A stretch of DNA of 64,000 nt from an uncultured Mucilaginibacter sp. (GTDB taxonomy: Bacteria > Bacteroidota > Bacteroidia > Sphingobacteriales > Sphingobacteriaceae): NCBI GenBank assembly GCA_913775265.1, contig CAJYJH010000045.1:1-64000 (forward strand). The letters run 5' to 3'. The translations under genes and the position numbers were made by a program. Of the stretch, positions 52,567-61,849 are shown in pieces. Each line of letters starts with the position of its first letter. Within the stretch, counting starts at the first letter, position 1. Under the pieces are notes generated by a model. The model worked only from the letters and a program-made list of their open reading frames with translations. It ran no database searches and was not told where the DNA came from.

Positions 52567-53914
52567 ACTTGTTCAGTCGGCGGTAAAGGGCGGTACGGGT
52601 TAAGCCAAGCTCTTTGGCGGCGCGGGTAATGTTGCCGCTATGTTTATCAATTACCCTTAAAATAGCGTTCTTTTCCATTTCGCTCAGTGGCACGTTGTCG
52701 GCATCTTCGGCTGTTTGCGGTTTGGCCGTTTCGAGCGACGAAAAAATGAGGTCGTCGGGTTGCAGGGTAGCATCTTCGGCCATAATAACGGCACGCTCAA
52801 TAGTATACTGCAACTCGCGGATATTACCGGGGTAACTGTATTGCTGCAACTTTTGCAGGGCCGCCGCACTAAAATCAACATTGGGTTTTAAATACTTGGT
52901 GGCGTACACTTTGGCAAAGTGCCGGGCCAGTAGTGGCACGTCGGTATGGCGGCGGCGCAACGGCGGCATGGTTATCTCTACCGTGTTAATGCGGTAAATT
53001 AAATCCTTCCTAAACTTGTTTTCGTTAGCCAGCTCCTGCAGGGGCACGTTGGTGGCGCAAATCAGCCTGATGTTGATATCAACAGCCTTATTGGTACCCA
53101 GCCGGGTAACCTGTCGGTTTTGCAGCACGGTAAGCAACTTGGCCTGTTGCAGCAAGCTGATATTGCCAATCTCGTCTAAAAACAAAGTGCCGCCTTCGGC
53201 TTCTTCAAAGCGGCCCATGCGGTCTTCGCGGGCATCGGTAAAGGCGCCTTTTTTGTGGCCAAACAGTTCGCTCTCAAACAAAGTATCCGTCAAAGCGCCA
53301 ACGTCTACCTTTACAAAAGGCTTGTTGGCCCGCAATGATCGTTCGTGAATGGCTTTAGCCATCAGGTCTTTACCGGTACCGTTTTCGCCCAAAATCAAAA
53401 TATTGGCATCGGTAGGGGCAATCTTGTTTACCTTGTAAAATATATCCTGCATCACTTCCGATTCGCCCAAGATAGAGGTGCTGCCGGCCGATCCCTTAAC
53501 GGCCACTTTCGGGCGTTTGGGGCCTTCCTGCTTGTCGAGCAAATCGCGGATGGTTTCAATCAGTTTTTCGTTGTGCCATGGCTTTACCACAAAATCGTTG
53601 GCACCTTCTTTTAACGAGCGCACGGCCAGGTCAATATCACCGTAGGCCGTAATCATAATTACACAAACGTTGGGTCTCCACTCTTTTACCTTACGCAGCC
53701 AGTAAATACCCTCGTTGCCGGTGTTCATGGCGCTGTTAAAGTTCATGTCCAGCAATACCAGGTCAACCTGGTTGCGGGTAAGCAGCGAGTTGATGTTTTC
53801 CGGATTTTTTTCGGTAATAATTTCGTGTACCTCCGTTTTAAGCAATAGCCTTACTGCGGTTAGCACGTCGGTATCATCATCAACAACCAGTATGGTAGCT
53901 TTTTTTAATATCAT
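52556..53914 (-). CDS. sigma-54-type response regulator, NtrC family with variant GAFTGA motif
   Basis: A 452-residue regulator. The receiver domain carries Asp56 (LVLLDMNF), the AAA+ domain has Walker A GENGTGKD (176-183), the sigma-54 contact loop reads GAFTDA (223-228) instead of GAFTGA, and a Fis-type helix-turn-helix ends the protein (GNITRAAKELGLTRTALYRR). It is the first gene of a two-gene operon with its kinase and is divergent from the adaptor-ABC cluster, which it probably controls. The GAFTDA variant may change its sigma-54 contact. I recall it in other Bacteroidota regulators. Confidence 0.88.
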   Translation of the reverse strand: MILKKATILVVDDDTDVLTAVRLLLKTEVHEIITEKNPENINSLLTRNQVDLVLLDMNFNSAMNTGNEGIYWLRKVKEWRPNVCVIMITAYGDIDLAVRSLKEGANDFVVKPWHNEKLIETIRDLLDKQEGPKRPKVAVKGSAGSTSILGESEVMQDIFYKVNKIAPTDANILILGENGTGKDLMAKAIHERSLRANKPFVKVDVGALTDTLFESELFGHKKGAFTDAREDRMGRFEEAEGGTLFLDEIGNISLLQQAKLLTVLQNRQVTRLGTNKAVDINIRLICATNVPLQELANENKFRKDLIYRINTVEITMPPLRRRHTDVPLLARHFAKVYATKYLKPNVDFSAAALQKLQQYSYPGNIRELQYTIERAVIMAEDATLQPDDLIFSSLETAKPQTAEDADNVPLSEMEKNAILRVIDKHSGNITRAAKELGLTRTALYRRLNKYDI

Positions 53915-54220
53915 GGAGTATCTTGTGTAAGAAATTAAGTTTATACAAAGCTATATTTTAATATAGCGGCATCTAAAGGTAAGCATATAAATTTGTTGCT
54001 TTATCACGCTTTAAAGGGCAATTGCCTATCCAAAAGTATAACTATTTGTTTATCAACAGCCTTTGTAAAGCACACATTTTTTACATTGTATCGTTACCGC
54101 ACACTGTTTGTAACACAAGCGTACGCGCAATTTGCCTGTTATTGTAAATTGTGCTGATATACAGTGTTTTATACAATGGCACAAGGTTTATACAAGCTAA
54201 TGCAAACAATCTTATTTTAA
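53915..54220. promoter_or_regulatory. divergent control region with palindrome and direct repeats
   Basis: This 306-base region between the response regulator and the adaptor gene holds a perfect palindrome, GCTATAT (53950-53956) TTTA ATATAGC (53961-53967), and three copies of TTTATACAA at 53940, 54168 and 54187. The last two are 19 bases apart, and the final copy ends 25 bases before the GTG start of the adaptor gene. I see no clear sigma-54 -24/-12 element. Confidence 0.45.
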
Positions 54221-55471
54221 GTGGACAGAGTAATTGAGAAAAAAAAGTGGAACAGTAAGCGCTTAATGACCATTGGCGGTATTGCCGCTGTGGTGTTGCT
54301 GGTAGCAGGTAGCATTGTGTTTACCTCGGGCAAAAGCAAATTAAACGTTGATACCGAACGCATTACTATCAGCAATGTAACTAAAGGTTCATTCCAGGAG
54401 ATTATTCCTTTGAATGGTATTGTACTGCCCATTACTACTATATACCTCGACGCTGTTGAAGGCGGCCGTGTAGAAAAGCTGTTTGTTGAAGACGGCGCTA
54501 CCATGAAAAAAGGACAGCCTATATTAAAACTGGCCAACACCGATTTGGAGCTGAGCCTGGCTAACGAAGAAACTGCCGTATTTAACGTGTTAACACAGAT
54601 GCAGATTTCGCATGATAATGCCCGCCAAAACACCATCAGTAAATTAAACCAGATGGCTGAGGTGGAGAGCAGCCTGAAAGAAGCCGAACGGGTTTACAAA
54701 CTCAATAAAAAATTGTACGATCAAAAAGCGATCGGCCTGCAGGAATTTCAGAAATCTGAAAACGATTATAATTATGCCTTGCGCCGTAAACGCTTAACTA
54801 CCCAGATTTTAAACCAGGACTCGACCGCTATGAACCAGCAGACCTCGCAGTCTAAAGAATCATACGCACACATGAAATCGACTTTGGAACTTATGCGCAA
54901 AAAGGTAGGCGACCTGATTGTACGCGCCCCGGTTGACGGACAATTAACCTCGCTGGATGCCGAAATTGGCCAGAGCAAGCAAAAAGGCGGACGTTTAGGG
55001 CAGATCGACGTGTTGTCGGGCTATAAGGTTCGGGTGGATGTAGACGAGCATTATATCACTCGCGTTTTCAACGGCCAGATGGGGGAGTTTACCTTGGGCG
55101 ACAAAACCTACAAGCTTAAAATTAAAAAGGTATTTACGCAGGTATCTAACGGGCGTTTCCAGGTTGATATGCAATTTGTGGGAGATATACCCAAGGATAT
55201 TCGCCGCGGACAGAGCCTGCAAATCCGTTTGGCTTTGAGCGACGAAACACAGGCCGTATTAGTACCCAAAGGTGGTTTTTACCAGCAAACCGGTGGTAAC
55301 TGGATATTTAAATTGAGCGAAGACGGCAAAACAGCATTTAAAGTTGATGTACAGATAGGCCGCCAAAACCCTGATTATTACGAGGTGATGCAAGGCTTAA
55401 AACCCGGCGACCGCGTGGTAACCTCGAGCTACGAGAACTATGGCGATATGCAGGAGTTGGTGCTGAAATAG
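54221..55471 (+). CDS. HlyD/MacA-type membrane fusion (adaptor) protein
   Basis: A 416-residue periplasmic adaptor with one N-terminal membrane helix (about 17-34), a lipoyl/barrel-sandwich half (GVVLPI-like stretch then VEKLFVEDGATMKKGQPILKL), a coiled-coil hairpin (about 105-225), the second lipoyl half (VRAPVDGQLTSLDAEIGQ), and a C-terminal beta barrel (VLVPKGGFYQQTGGNW). It starts at GTG 54221, since the membrane helix would be lost from the next ATG. It should link the MacB-like permeases below to an outer-membrane channel encoded elsewhere. Confidence 0.85.
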   Translation: MDRVIEKKKWNSKRLMTIGGIAAVVLLVAGSIVFTSGKSKLNVDTERITISNVTKGSFQEIIPLNGIVLPITTIYLDAVEGGRVEKLFVEDGATMKKGQPILKLANTDLELSLANEETAVFNVLTQMQISHDNARQNTISKLNQMAEVESSLKEAERVYKLNKKLYDQKAIGLQEFQKSENDYNYALRRKRLTTQILNQDSTAMNQQTSQSKESYAHMKSTLELMRKKVGDLIVRAPVDGQLTSLDAEIGQSKQKGGRLGQIDVLSGYKVRVDVDEHYITRVFNGQMGEFTLGDKTYKLKIKKVFTQVSNGRFQVDMQFVGDIPKDIRRGQSLQIRLALSDETQAVLVPKGGFYQQTGGNWIFKLSEDGKTAFKVDVQIGRQNPDYYEVMQGLKPGDRVVTSSYENYGDMQELVLK

Positions 55472-55630
55472 AGATTTAAGATAGAGCCAAGATACAGGAG
55501 CCAGGAGCCAAGAAGAAAGCGTGAATACTTAAGATTTTATAAAAATCAAAAGACTGCCGCTCAAAAAACTGACCGAATTAGATAAGAACAATAACATTCA
55601 CAATTAAAGATATCACCCGGTGAAACGGGG

Positions 55631-55637
55631 AAGGAGG
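55631..55637 (+). promoter_or_regulatory. strong Shine-Dalgarno sequence before the ABC ATPase
   Basis: AAGGAGG lies four bases before the ATG at 55642. Such a match is unusual in this genome type, where most genes in the window have none. Confidence 0.6.
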
Positions 55638-55641
55638 CTAA

Positions 55642-56319
55642 ATGATAAAAATTACCAATCTTGAAAAATTTTACCGCACCGAAGAAGTTGAAACCGTTGC
55701 GCTGAATAAACTAAACCTGGAGATTAACACCGGCGAGTTTGTGGCTATTATGGGTCCGTCGGGTTGTGGTAAATCAACGCTGTTAAATATTTTGGGTTTG
55801 CTTGATGATCCGGATGGTGGCAGCTACCTGTTTAATGGCACCGAGGTAGCTCATTTTAACGAGCGCAAACGCGCCGACTTGCGTAAGCATAATATTGGTT
55901 TTGTGTTCCAGAGTTTTAACCTGATTGACGAGCTGACGGTATTCGAAAATGTTGAACTTCCCCTTATCTATACCGGCGTAAACTCGGCCGACCGCAAGCA
56001 GCGGGTGGAAGAAGTGCTGACCAAAATGCAGATTATGCACCGCCGTAACCACTATCCGCAGCAATTATCGGGTGGTCAGCAGCAGCGTGTGGCTATTGCA
56101 CGTGCGGTGGTTAACAAACCTAAACTGATACTGGCGGATGAGCCCACCGGTAACTTGGACAGCAGCAACGGTAACGAGGTGATGGAATTATTGACAGACC
56201 TGAACGAGCAGGGTACTACCATCATCATGGTAACGCACTCTGAGCATGATGCCCGCTACAGCCACCGCATTGTACGCCTGCTGGATGGTCATACTGTAGT
56301 TGAGAATATTATGATGTAA
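55642..56319 (+). CDS. ABC transporter ATP-binding protein, MacB type
   Basis: A 225-residue ATPase with Walker A GPSGCGKST, signature LSGGQQQRVA and Walker B LILADEPTGNLD, all of the MacB/LolD class. It follows the adaptor gene by 170 bases and precedes the permease genes. One ATPase probably serves the FtsX-type permeases downstream, which lack their own. Confidence 0.88.
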   Translation: MIKITNLEKFYRTEEVETVALNKLNLEINTGEFVAIMGPSGCGKSTLLNILGLLDDPDGGSYLFNGTEVAHFNERKRADLRKHNIGFVFQSFNLIDELTVFENVELPLIYTGVNSADRKQRVEEVLTKMQIMHRRNHYPQQLSGGQQQRVAIARAVVNKPKLILADEPTGNLDSSNGNEVMELLTDLNEQGTTIIMVTHSEHDARYSHRIVRLLDGHTVVENIMM

Positions 56320-56377
56320 AACGAGTAATATCCCTGATTAATTAAACCCTTATCATACGAAAACACAAACTCCTATT

Positions 56378-56938
56378 ATGAAAATACTTTATACACTATT
56401 GCTATCAGCTTGCAGTATGGCCGTAATAGCACAAACCAAAACCAACAGGAGCCGCACCAGCCAACGTATATCTGACGACGGCAAAACCATGCATTTCAGC
56501 ATTAGCGGAGACGTGAACGGCAGCCCTATTGATTACGACAAATCATTTAATGTGACCAATCTTAGTCAGGCCGAAAAAGATGCGCTTAAACAACGCATAT
56601 CCGACTCGTTGGGTATTGCCATCGCTAATACCAGGTATAAAACCGCAGTTACCAAAGCATCCATTCAAATGCCTCCGCTTCCTCCTGTACCTCCTGTTCC
56701 TGCTACACCGGCACTATCCACCAGTAAAAGCCAAAAAACTCAGGACTTATCTACCGGCGTTTATGATGATAACGGCACCATGCAAGTGGAGGTAAAGGGT
56801 TATCAGGCGCAAAAATATTTCAATTACAGCCGCAAATTTAATGTGAAGGGTATGTCGGCGGCACAAAAAGATGCCATCGTGAAACGTATCATTGATTCAT
56901 TAGGCGTAAGCAGCAGTACCAGCATAGGCACCCACTAG
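56378..56938 (+). CDS. secreted protein with a duplicated domain and proline linker
   Basis: A 186-residue protein with a signal peptide (to about MAVIAQ, residue 19). Two similar units are visible: residues about 29-75 (DDGKTMHFSISGDVNG ... LSQAEKDALKQRISDSLG) and about 128-178 (DDNGTMQVEVKGYQAQ ... MSAAQKDAIVKRIIDSLG). A proline-rich linker (PPLPPVPPVPATP) joins them. Each unit is a beta segment followed by an amphipathic helix. The family is not recognised. It sits between the ATPase and permease genes, 10 bases before the permease, so it may be an accessory protein of the transporter. Confidence 0.6.
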   Translation: MKILYTLLLSACSMAVIAQTKTNRSRTSQRISDDGKTMHFSISGDVNGSPIDYDKSFNVTNLSQAEKDALKQRISDSLGIAIANTRYKTAVTKASIQMPPLPPVPPVPATPALSTSKSQKTQDLSTGVYDDNGTMQVEVKGYQAQKYFNYSRKFNVKGMSAAQKDAIVKRIIDSLGVSSSTSIGTH

Positions 56939-56948
56939 TTTACAAACG

Positions 56949-59321
56949 ATGTTACAAACATACCTCAAAGTTGCATGGCGAAGCCTGAAGGCCCGGCTGT
57001 TTTATACCTCACTTAATGTGTTGGGTTTGGCTCTGGCCATGGGCTGCTGCATTTTGTTGTATGTTTATGTAAGCTACCAGTTAAGTTTTGATACTTACCA
57101 CCGCCACGCAGCAACCACTTACCGCATCGTAAACGAGCTGCACCTGGATAAAACCGAGTACGATAAAGGTTCATCCATGGCTATGTACCTGGCTGCCCGC
57201 CGCGAGTTGCCGCAAGTGGTAAATGGGGCATATTCAACCAGTCGTCAAAGCTACATTGTAACAGCGGGCACAACTGAGAAAAAGCTTTTTAGAGAAGAGA
57301 AAAACATAGCGTTCACCAACTCCAAATGGTTCGATGTATTTAATTACCAGGTGTTGGCCGGTAATGTACAGGGCTTAAACGAACTGAACACGGCCGTGCT
57401 TACTCAAAAACAGGCGCAAAAATATTTCGGTAATACTGCGGCTGTAGGTCAGTATATACAAATTAAAAGCATCCCTATGCGGGTGGTAGCTGTAGTGGCA
57501 GATCGACCTTATAACACCGATCAAAACTCGGACATCTACCTGTCATTCGCTACTCTAAAACAGGTAGATCCCTATTATAAAGACTTCACCAGCCAGTGGG
57601 GGTATATTTCGTCGGTCAACAACAGCTATCTTACCCTGCGCAAAGCCGAGGACAAAGCCGTTGTTGAAAAAATGTTGAACCGTATGGCCAAACCCTATTT
57701 TGGTGACGGTATTAAATATTACAAGTTTGAGCTACTGCCCCTAACCGAACAACACTTTGATTTACGTTATGGCGGTACTACCCAAAAATCGCTGTTAACG
57801 GTATTGGTTATTATTGGCTGCCTTATACTGGCTACGGCCATCATCAATTATATTAACCTGGTGGTTGCCCAGCAGGCCCGCCGCAGTGCCGAAATTGGTA
57901 CACGCAAAGTTTTAGGTGCTACTGCCGGCAGGTTGCTGATGCAGTTTGTTACCGAGTCGGTTATTACTACTACTGTGGCAGCCATGCTGGCTATGGGTTT
58001 GGTGGCAACCGTGTTGCCTGTTATAAACCGTTATTGGTTTTCGGCGCAACCTGTGCATGTAAGCTCATGGTGGGCTTTGGGCGGGTTTACATTATTGCTT
58101 GTTGCTGTTATCAACGTCGTGATGGGCATTTACCCGGCCTGGTGGCTCAACCGTTTTAACATTACCAACGCGCTAAAAAAACAAGCTACCCTGGTGCAAA
58201 CCGGATTGGGCCGCAAGGCTTTGGTAATACTGCAAAACCTGATTGCGCAACTGCTGATTGCCGGTACGGTGATCATTGTGATGCAAGTGCAGTTTTTAAA
58301 AAATACCGATAAGGGTTTTGACCGCAGCATGGTGGTCAACATCCCGGTTGGTGCAGCTACCGATCTGCAAAAACAACGTTTGCTGAAGGGCATTGCCCAC
58401 ATGCCCGATGTAAGTTCGGTAAGTTTTTACCTTAACTCGCCGGCTACCGATAGTCAGCGCGGTGCCACGCTGCAGTTTGACAATCGGGCTAAATGGGAAA
58501 ACTGGCCGGCACGCTTTGCCATTGGCGATGCCGGATATGCCAAAACTTTTGGTCTGCAAATCATCGCGGGCCGTAACCGCGATAGCCACGCCACTACGAC
58601 CGAGTTTTTGGTAAACCAAAAAATGGCCCGCATGCTGATGGGCAACAATTGGCCCGATGTGGTAGGGAAAAAGCTACAGCCCGGCGACCCGAAAGGCATC
58701 ATTGTAGGCGTGGTGAAAGATTTTAACGTACACTCCCTGCTTGAGCCTATTGAGCCCACAGTGGTGTTAGAAGATAAAGGCCTGCAAACCAATATGGCCG
58801 TCAAACTAAACGGACAGCACACCGATGCTACCCTGAAAACCTTACAGCGACTTTATACCGAAACCCTGCCCGATGAAGTGTTTAGCTATCGTTTTATTGA
58901 CGAGCAGATAGCCAATCTGTATCGCGCCGAAACCCTGCAGCAAAACCTCATCTGGGGAGCGGCGGCTATGGCCATCGTCATTAGTGCGTTGGGCTTGTTG
59001 GGGCTGGTATCACTCATGACGCTGCAACGCACCAAAGAAATTGGTGTGCGCAAGGTACTGGGTGCGGGCGTAAGCCAGATCGGGCTGATGCTCTCAGCCG
59101 ATTTCCTGAAACTGGTAGGTATCGCCCTGATAGTCGCCATTCCCGGTTCGTGGTGGCTCATGAACCAGTGGCTGCAAAATTATGCCTACCACATTCAAAT
59201 TCACTGGTGGGTGTATGCCCTTACGGGAATGCTGGCCATGCTCATTGCTTTTGTAACGGTGGGTTTCCAATCGTTCAAAGCGGCTATGGCCAACCCGGTA
59301 AACAGTTTACGAAGCGAATAA
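56949..59321 (+). CDS. MacB/FtsX-type ABC permease, first copy
   Basis: A 790-residue inner-membrane protein. It has the MacB layout doubled: a helix near residue 20, a periplasmic core domain (about 45-285), an FtsX module (about 290-420), then a second periplasmic domain and a final FtsX module (SLMTLQRTKEIGVRKVLGAGV) with helices to the end. Two paralogs follow at 59341 and 61850. It should work with the upstream ATPase and adaptor. Confidence 0.87.
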   Translation: MLQTYLKVAWRSLKARLFYTSLNVLGLALAMGCCILLYVYVSYQLSFDTYHRHAATTYRIVNELHLDKTEYDKGSSMAMYLAARRELPQVVNGAYSTSRQSYIVTAGTTEKKLFREEKNIAFTNSKWFDVFNYQVLAGNVQGLNELNTAVLTQKQAQKYFGNTAAVGQYIQIKSIPMRVVAVVADRPYNTDQNSDIYLSFATLKQVDPYYKDFTSQWGYISSVNNSYLTLRKAEDKAVVEKMLNRMAKPYFGDGIKYYKFELLPLTEQHFDLRYGGTTQKSLLTVLVIIGCLILATAIINYINLVVAQQARRSAEIGTRKVLGATAGRLLMQFVTESVITTTVAAMLAMGLVATVLPVINRYWFSAQPVHVSSWWALGGFTLLLVAVINVVMGIYPAWWLNRFNITNALKKQATLVQTGLGRKALVILQNLIAQLLIAGTVIIVMQVQFLKNTDKGFDRSMVVNIPVGAATDLQKQRLLKGIAHMPDVSSVSFYLNSPATDSQRGATLQFDNRAKWENWPARFAIGDAGYAKTFGLQIIAGRNRDSHATTTEFLVNQKMARMLMGNNWPDVVGKKLQPGDPKGIIVGVVKDFNVHSLLEPIEPTVVLEDKGLQTNMAVKLNGQHTDATLKTLQRLYTETLPDEVFSYRFIDEQIANLYRAETLQQNLIWGAAAMAIVISALGLLGLVSLMTLQRTKEIGVRKVLGAGVSQIGLMLSADFLKLVGIALIVAIPGSWWLMNQWLQNYAYHIQIHWWVYALTGMLAMLIAFVTVGFQSFKAAMANPVNSLRSE

Positions 59322-59340
59322 ATCACATAAAAATATTATC

Positions 59341-61764
59341 ATGATTAAAAATTACTTCAAAATAGCCTGGCGCAACCTTTGGAAAGGCCGGGTATTTAAC
59401 CTGATGAATATTACGGGCCTGGCCGTTGCGGTAGCCTGTTGTACCCTCATCTTTTTAACCGTTTACTACGAGTTTTCTTACGATAACTTTCACGACAAGC
59501 TCGACCGTATTTACCAGGTTTATAACGTAGCGAACCGCCCTAAAGGCGTCGAAAAAAACTCAGCGATGCCCATCCCTATGGCATCTGCCTTTAAAGCCGA
59601 ATATCCGGCCGTTAAGTACGTAACCCGCAGCGGCAACATGGGCGGCGTGGTCACTTACGGCAACCAGAAAGTAGACGGCGACATCCATTTTGTAGATCCC
59701 GATTTTCTCAAGATGTTCAGCTTCCCGCTGGTGCAGGGTAACCGCAATGCGGCTTTGTCGGAGCTAAACAGCGCCGTAATTACCGAAAAAGCCGCCAAAA
59801 AGATTTTTGGTAGCAAACCTGCTTTAAACCAAACGATAATCATCAATAGTAATAATGAGGAAAAGCCATTCCTGGTAACGGGCGTAGCTAAAGATTATCC
59901 AAGCAATTCGAGCATTACTTTTGATATACTGGTACGGTTTGAACATTTCCCGCAATATAAGGTCGAAAAAAACAATTGGGATAGCCGGAGCCATATTGTA
60001 TTGGCCGAATTTAATGAGGGTTATAACCCGCAAAACTTCAGCAAGCAAATCAAATCGTTTGTTAATAAATACTACGCCGGGGATATAAAAAACTTAAAGC
60101 GCGACGGTGCCAAACCCGACGCTAACGGCGATATTTTCACCTTGGCGCTGGCTCCCTTTGCCAACAATCATTTTAACAATGATATTGGTGGCGTAGAGGG
60201 CGATGCCATCAGCAAAACCTACCCGCTAAGTTTGGTGGTGATTGGTTGCTTTATTTTGTTAATTGCCTGTATCAATTTTATCAACCTGTCGGTAGCCCGT
60301 GGCTTTACCCGTGCCCGCGAGGTTGGGGTGCGCAAAACATTGGGTGCCGGTAAATGGCAATTGCTTACGCAGTTTTGGGTAGAAACCATCATGGTTTGCT
60401 TTGCCTCAACGGTGGTAGGGCTGCTGCTGTGTACTCTCCTCATTAATCAGTTTAAGGCTATGTTTAAAAGCAAAATAAGCCTGGCTATGTTACTAGAGCC
60501 TGCGCATCTGGCGGGTATTGTGGTGATGTTTTTAGCGGTTACGGCCATTGCCGGTTTTTACCCTGCCTTAATGATGGTGCGCTACAAAACCGTAGCCGTA
60601 CTTAAAGGTAAAATAAGCGGCGGCAAGCCGGGCAAGCTGCGTAATACGTTGCTGGTCATCCAATTTACGCTATCTACCTTACTTATCATCTGTACCATCA
60701 TCACCTGGCAGCAGATCAGCTATTTAAGCAACAAGCCGTTGGGGTATAATAAAACGGAAGTGCTGAGCATCCCGGTGGGGCAAAACGCTAAGGGCTCCGA
60801 TGCCTTGCAGTTAATGCGTAATGAGTTGCGCAACAATAGCAATGTCGAATCGGTAAGCGGCGCTTACATGAACATGGGCAAAGGGAACGATGGCTCGTCG
60901 ATGCGGTCGGTGCTGGGCTTTATTTACCACGACCGCGAGGTGCGCACTCACCTGCAGCGTATTGATTATGACTATATAAAAACGCTGGACATCAAATTGC
61001 TGGACGGTCGCGAATTTGACTCCAAATTTGGTAATGATAGTACGGGCCTTGTTATTAACGAAAGCATGGCGCGCGAACTGGGCGGTAAAAATTTAATTGG
61101 CAGCACCCTGCCTATTATGGGCGGCGAGTCGCCGGCGCACATTATCGGTATCGTCAAAAACTTCAACTTCCAGTCGCTGCACGATGACATTGAGCCGCTT
61201 ACCATGACCATGTTAAAGGATTTCGAGATCAATTACATCTTTGTGAAAGTGAAGCCGGGCAACTTGGTAGGCGCGTTTGATAACATAAAAAGCAACTGGC
61301 ACCGCCTTTACCCCAATGCAGAGTTTAAAGCATCGTGGCTTAACGAAAACACCGAGCGCCAGTATTTGAGCGAGCGCCGCTTGTCGGGCATATTTGTGAG
61401 CGGAGCCGTGCTGGCCATTATCATATCTTGTATCGGGTTACTGGCTATCTCTATTATGATGGTAGTACAGCGTAATAAAGAAATTGGCATACGCAAAGTG
61501 CTGGGCGCGAATGTATTAGGTATTGTGATGATGCTGTCGCAGGATTTTATGAAACTGGTACTGGTGGCGGCCATCCTATCGTTCCCGGTGGCCTGGTGGG
61601 TAATGAGCCACTGGCTGCAAAGTTTTGCTTACCGGGTTGATATTCATTGGTGGGTGTTTGCCCTGTCAACCGCGCTGGCCTTAATATTGGCCTTCGTTAC
61701 TATTAGTTTTCAATCCATCAAAGCCGCTATTGCCAACCCGGTAAAAAGTCTGCGCAGCGAGTAA
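59341..61764 (+). CDS. MacB/FtsX-type ABC permease, second copy
   Basis: An 807-residue paralog of the preceding permease with the same layout (N-terminal WRNLWKGRVFNLMNITGLAV, first FtsX module ending REVGVRKTLGAG, second with NKEIGIRKVLGANVLG). It starts 19 bases after the first copy and ends at a strong terminator. The two full-length paralogs could form a heterodimer with the upstream ATPase. Confidence 0.87.
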   Translation: MIKNYFKIAWRNLWKGRVFNLMNITGLAVAVACCTLIFLTVYYEFSYDNFHDKLDRIYQVYNVANRPKGVEKNSAMPIPMASAFKAEYPAVKYVTRSGNMGGVVTYGNQKVDGDIHFVDPDFLKMFSFPLVQGNRNAALSELNSAVITEKAAKKIFGSKPALNQTIIINSNNEEKPFLVTGVAKDYPSNSSITFDILVRFEHFPQYKVEKNNWDSRSHIVLAEFNEGYNPQNFSKQIKSFVNKYYAGDIKNLKRDGAKPDANGDIFTLALAPFANNHFNNDIGGVEGDAISKTYPLSLVVIGCFILLIACINFINLSVARGFTRAREVGVRKTLGAGKWQLLTQFWVETIMVCFASTVVGLLLCTLLINQFKAMFKSKISLAMLLEPAHLAGIVVMFLAVTAIAGFYPALMMVRYKTVAVLKGKISGGKPGKLRNTLLVIQFTLSTLLIICTIITWQQISYLSNKPLGYNKTEVLSIPVGQNAKGSDALQLMRNELRNNSNVESVSGAYMNMGKGNDGSSMRSVLGFIYHDREVRTHLQRIDYDYIKTLDIKLLDGREFDSKFGNDSTGLVINESMARELGGKNLIGSTLPIMGGESPAHIIGIVKNFNFQSLHDDIEPLTMTMLKDFEINYIFVKVKPGNLVGAFDNIKSNWHRLYPNAEFKASWLNENTERQYLSERRLSGIFVSGAVLAIIISCIGLLAISIMMVVQRNKEIGIRKVLGANVLGIVMMLSQDFMKLVLVAAILSFPVAWWVMSHWLQSFAYRVDIHWWVFALSTALALILAFVTISFQSIKAAIANPVKSLRSE

Positions 61765-61772
61765 TTGGATAC

Positions 61773-61828
61773 AGCCGGACGTTAGCCCCGCTGTTTAGAG
61801 TGGCGCGTTCGTCCGGCTTTTATTTTTC
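61773..61828 (+). terminator. intrinsic terminator after the second permease gene
   Basis: AGCCGGACG (61773-61781) and CGTCCGGCT (61810-61818) form a 9-bp stem followed by TTTATTTTT. It separates the second and third permease genes. Confidence 0.75.
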
Positions 61829-61849
61829 TAACCACGCTTACCTGTTATC

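Noticed and set aside
54168-54195. Sigma-54 promoter TGGCAC just before the adaptor gene
   Set aside because: TGGCAC is present, but the -12 GC element is not at the required spacing; the stretch is better read as TTTATACAA repeats.
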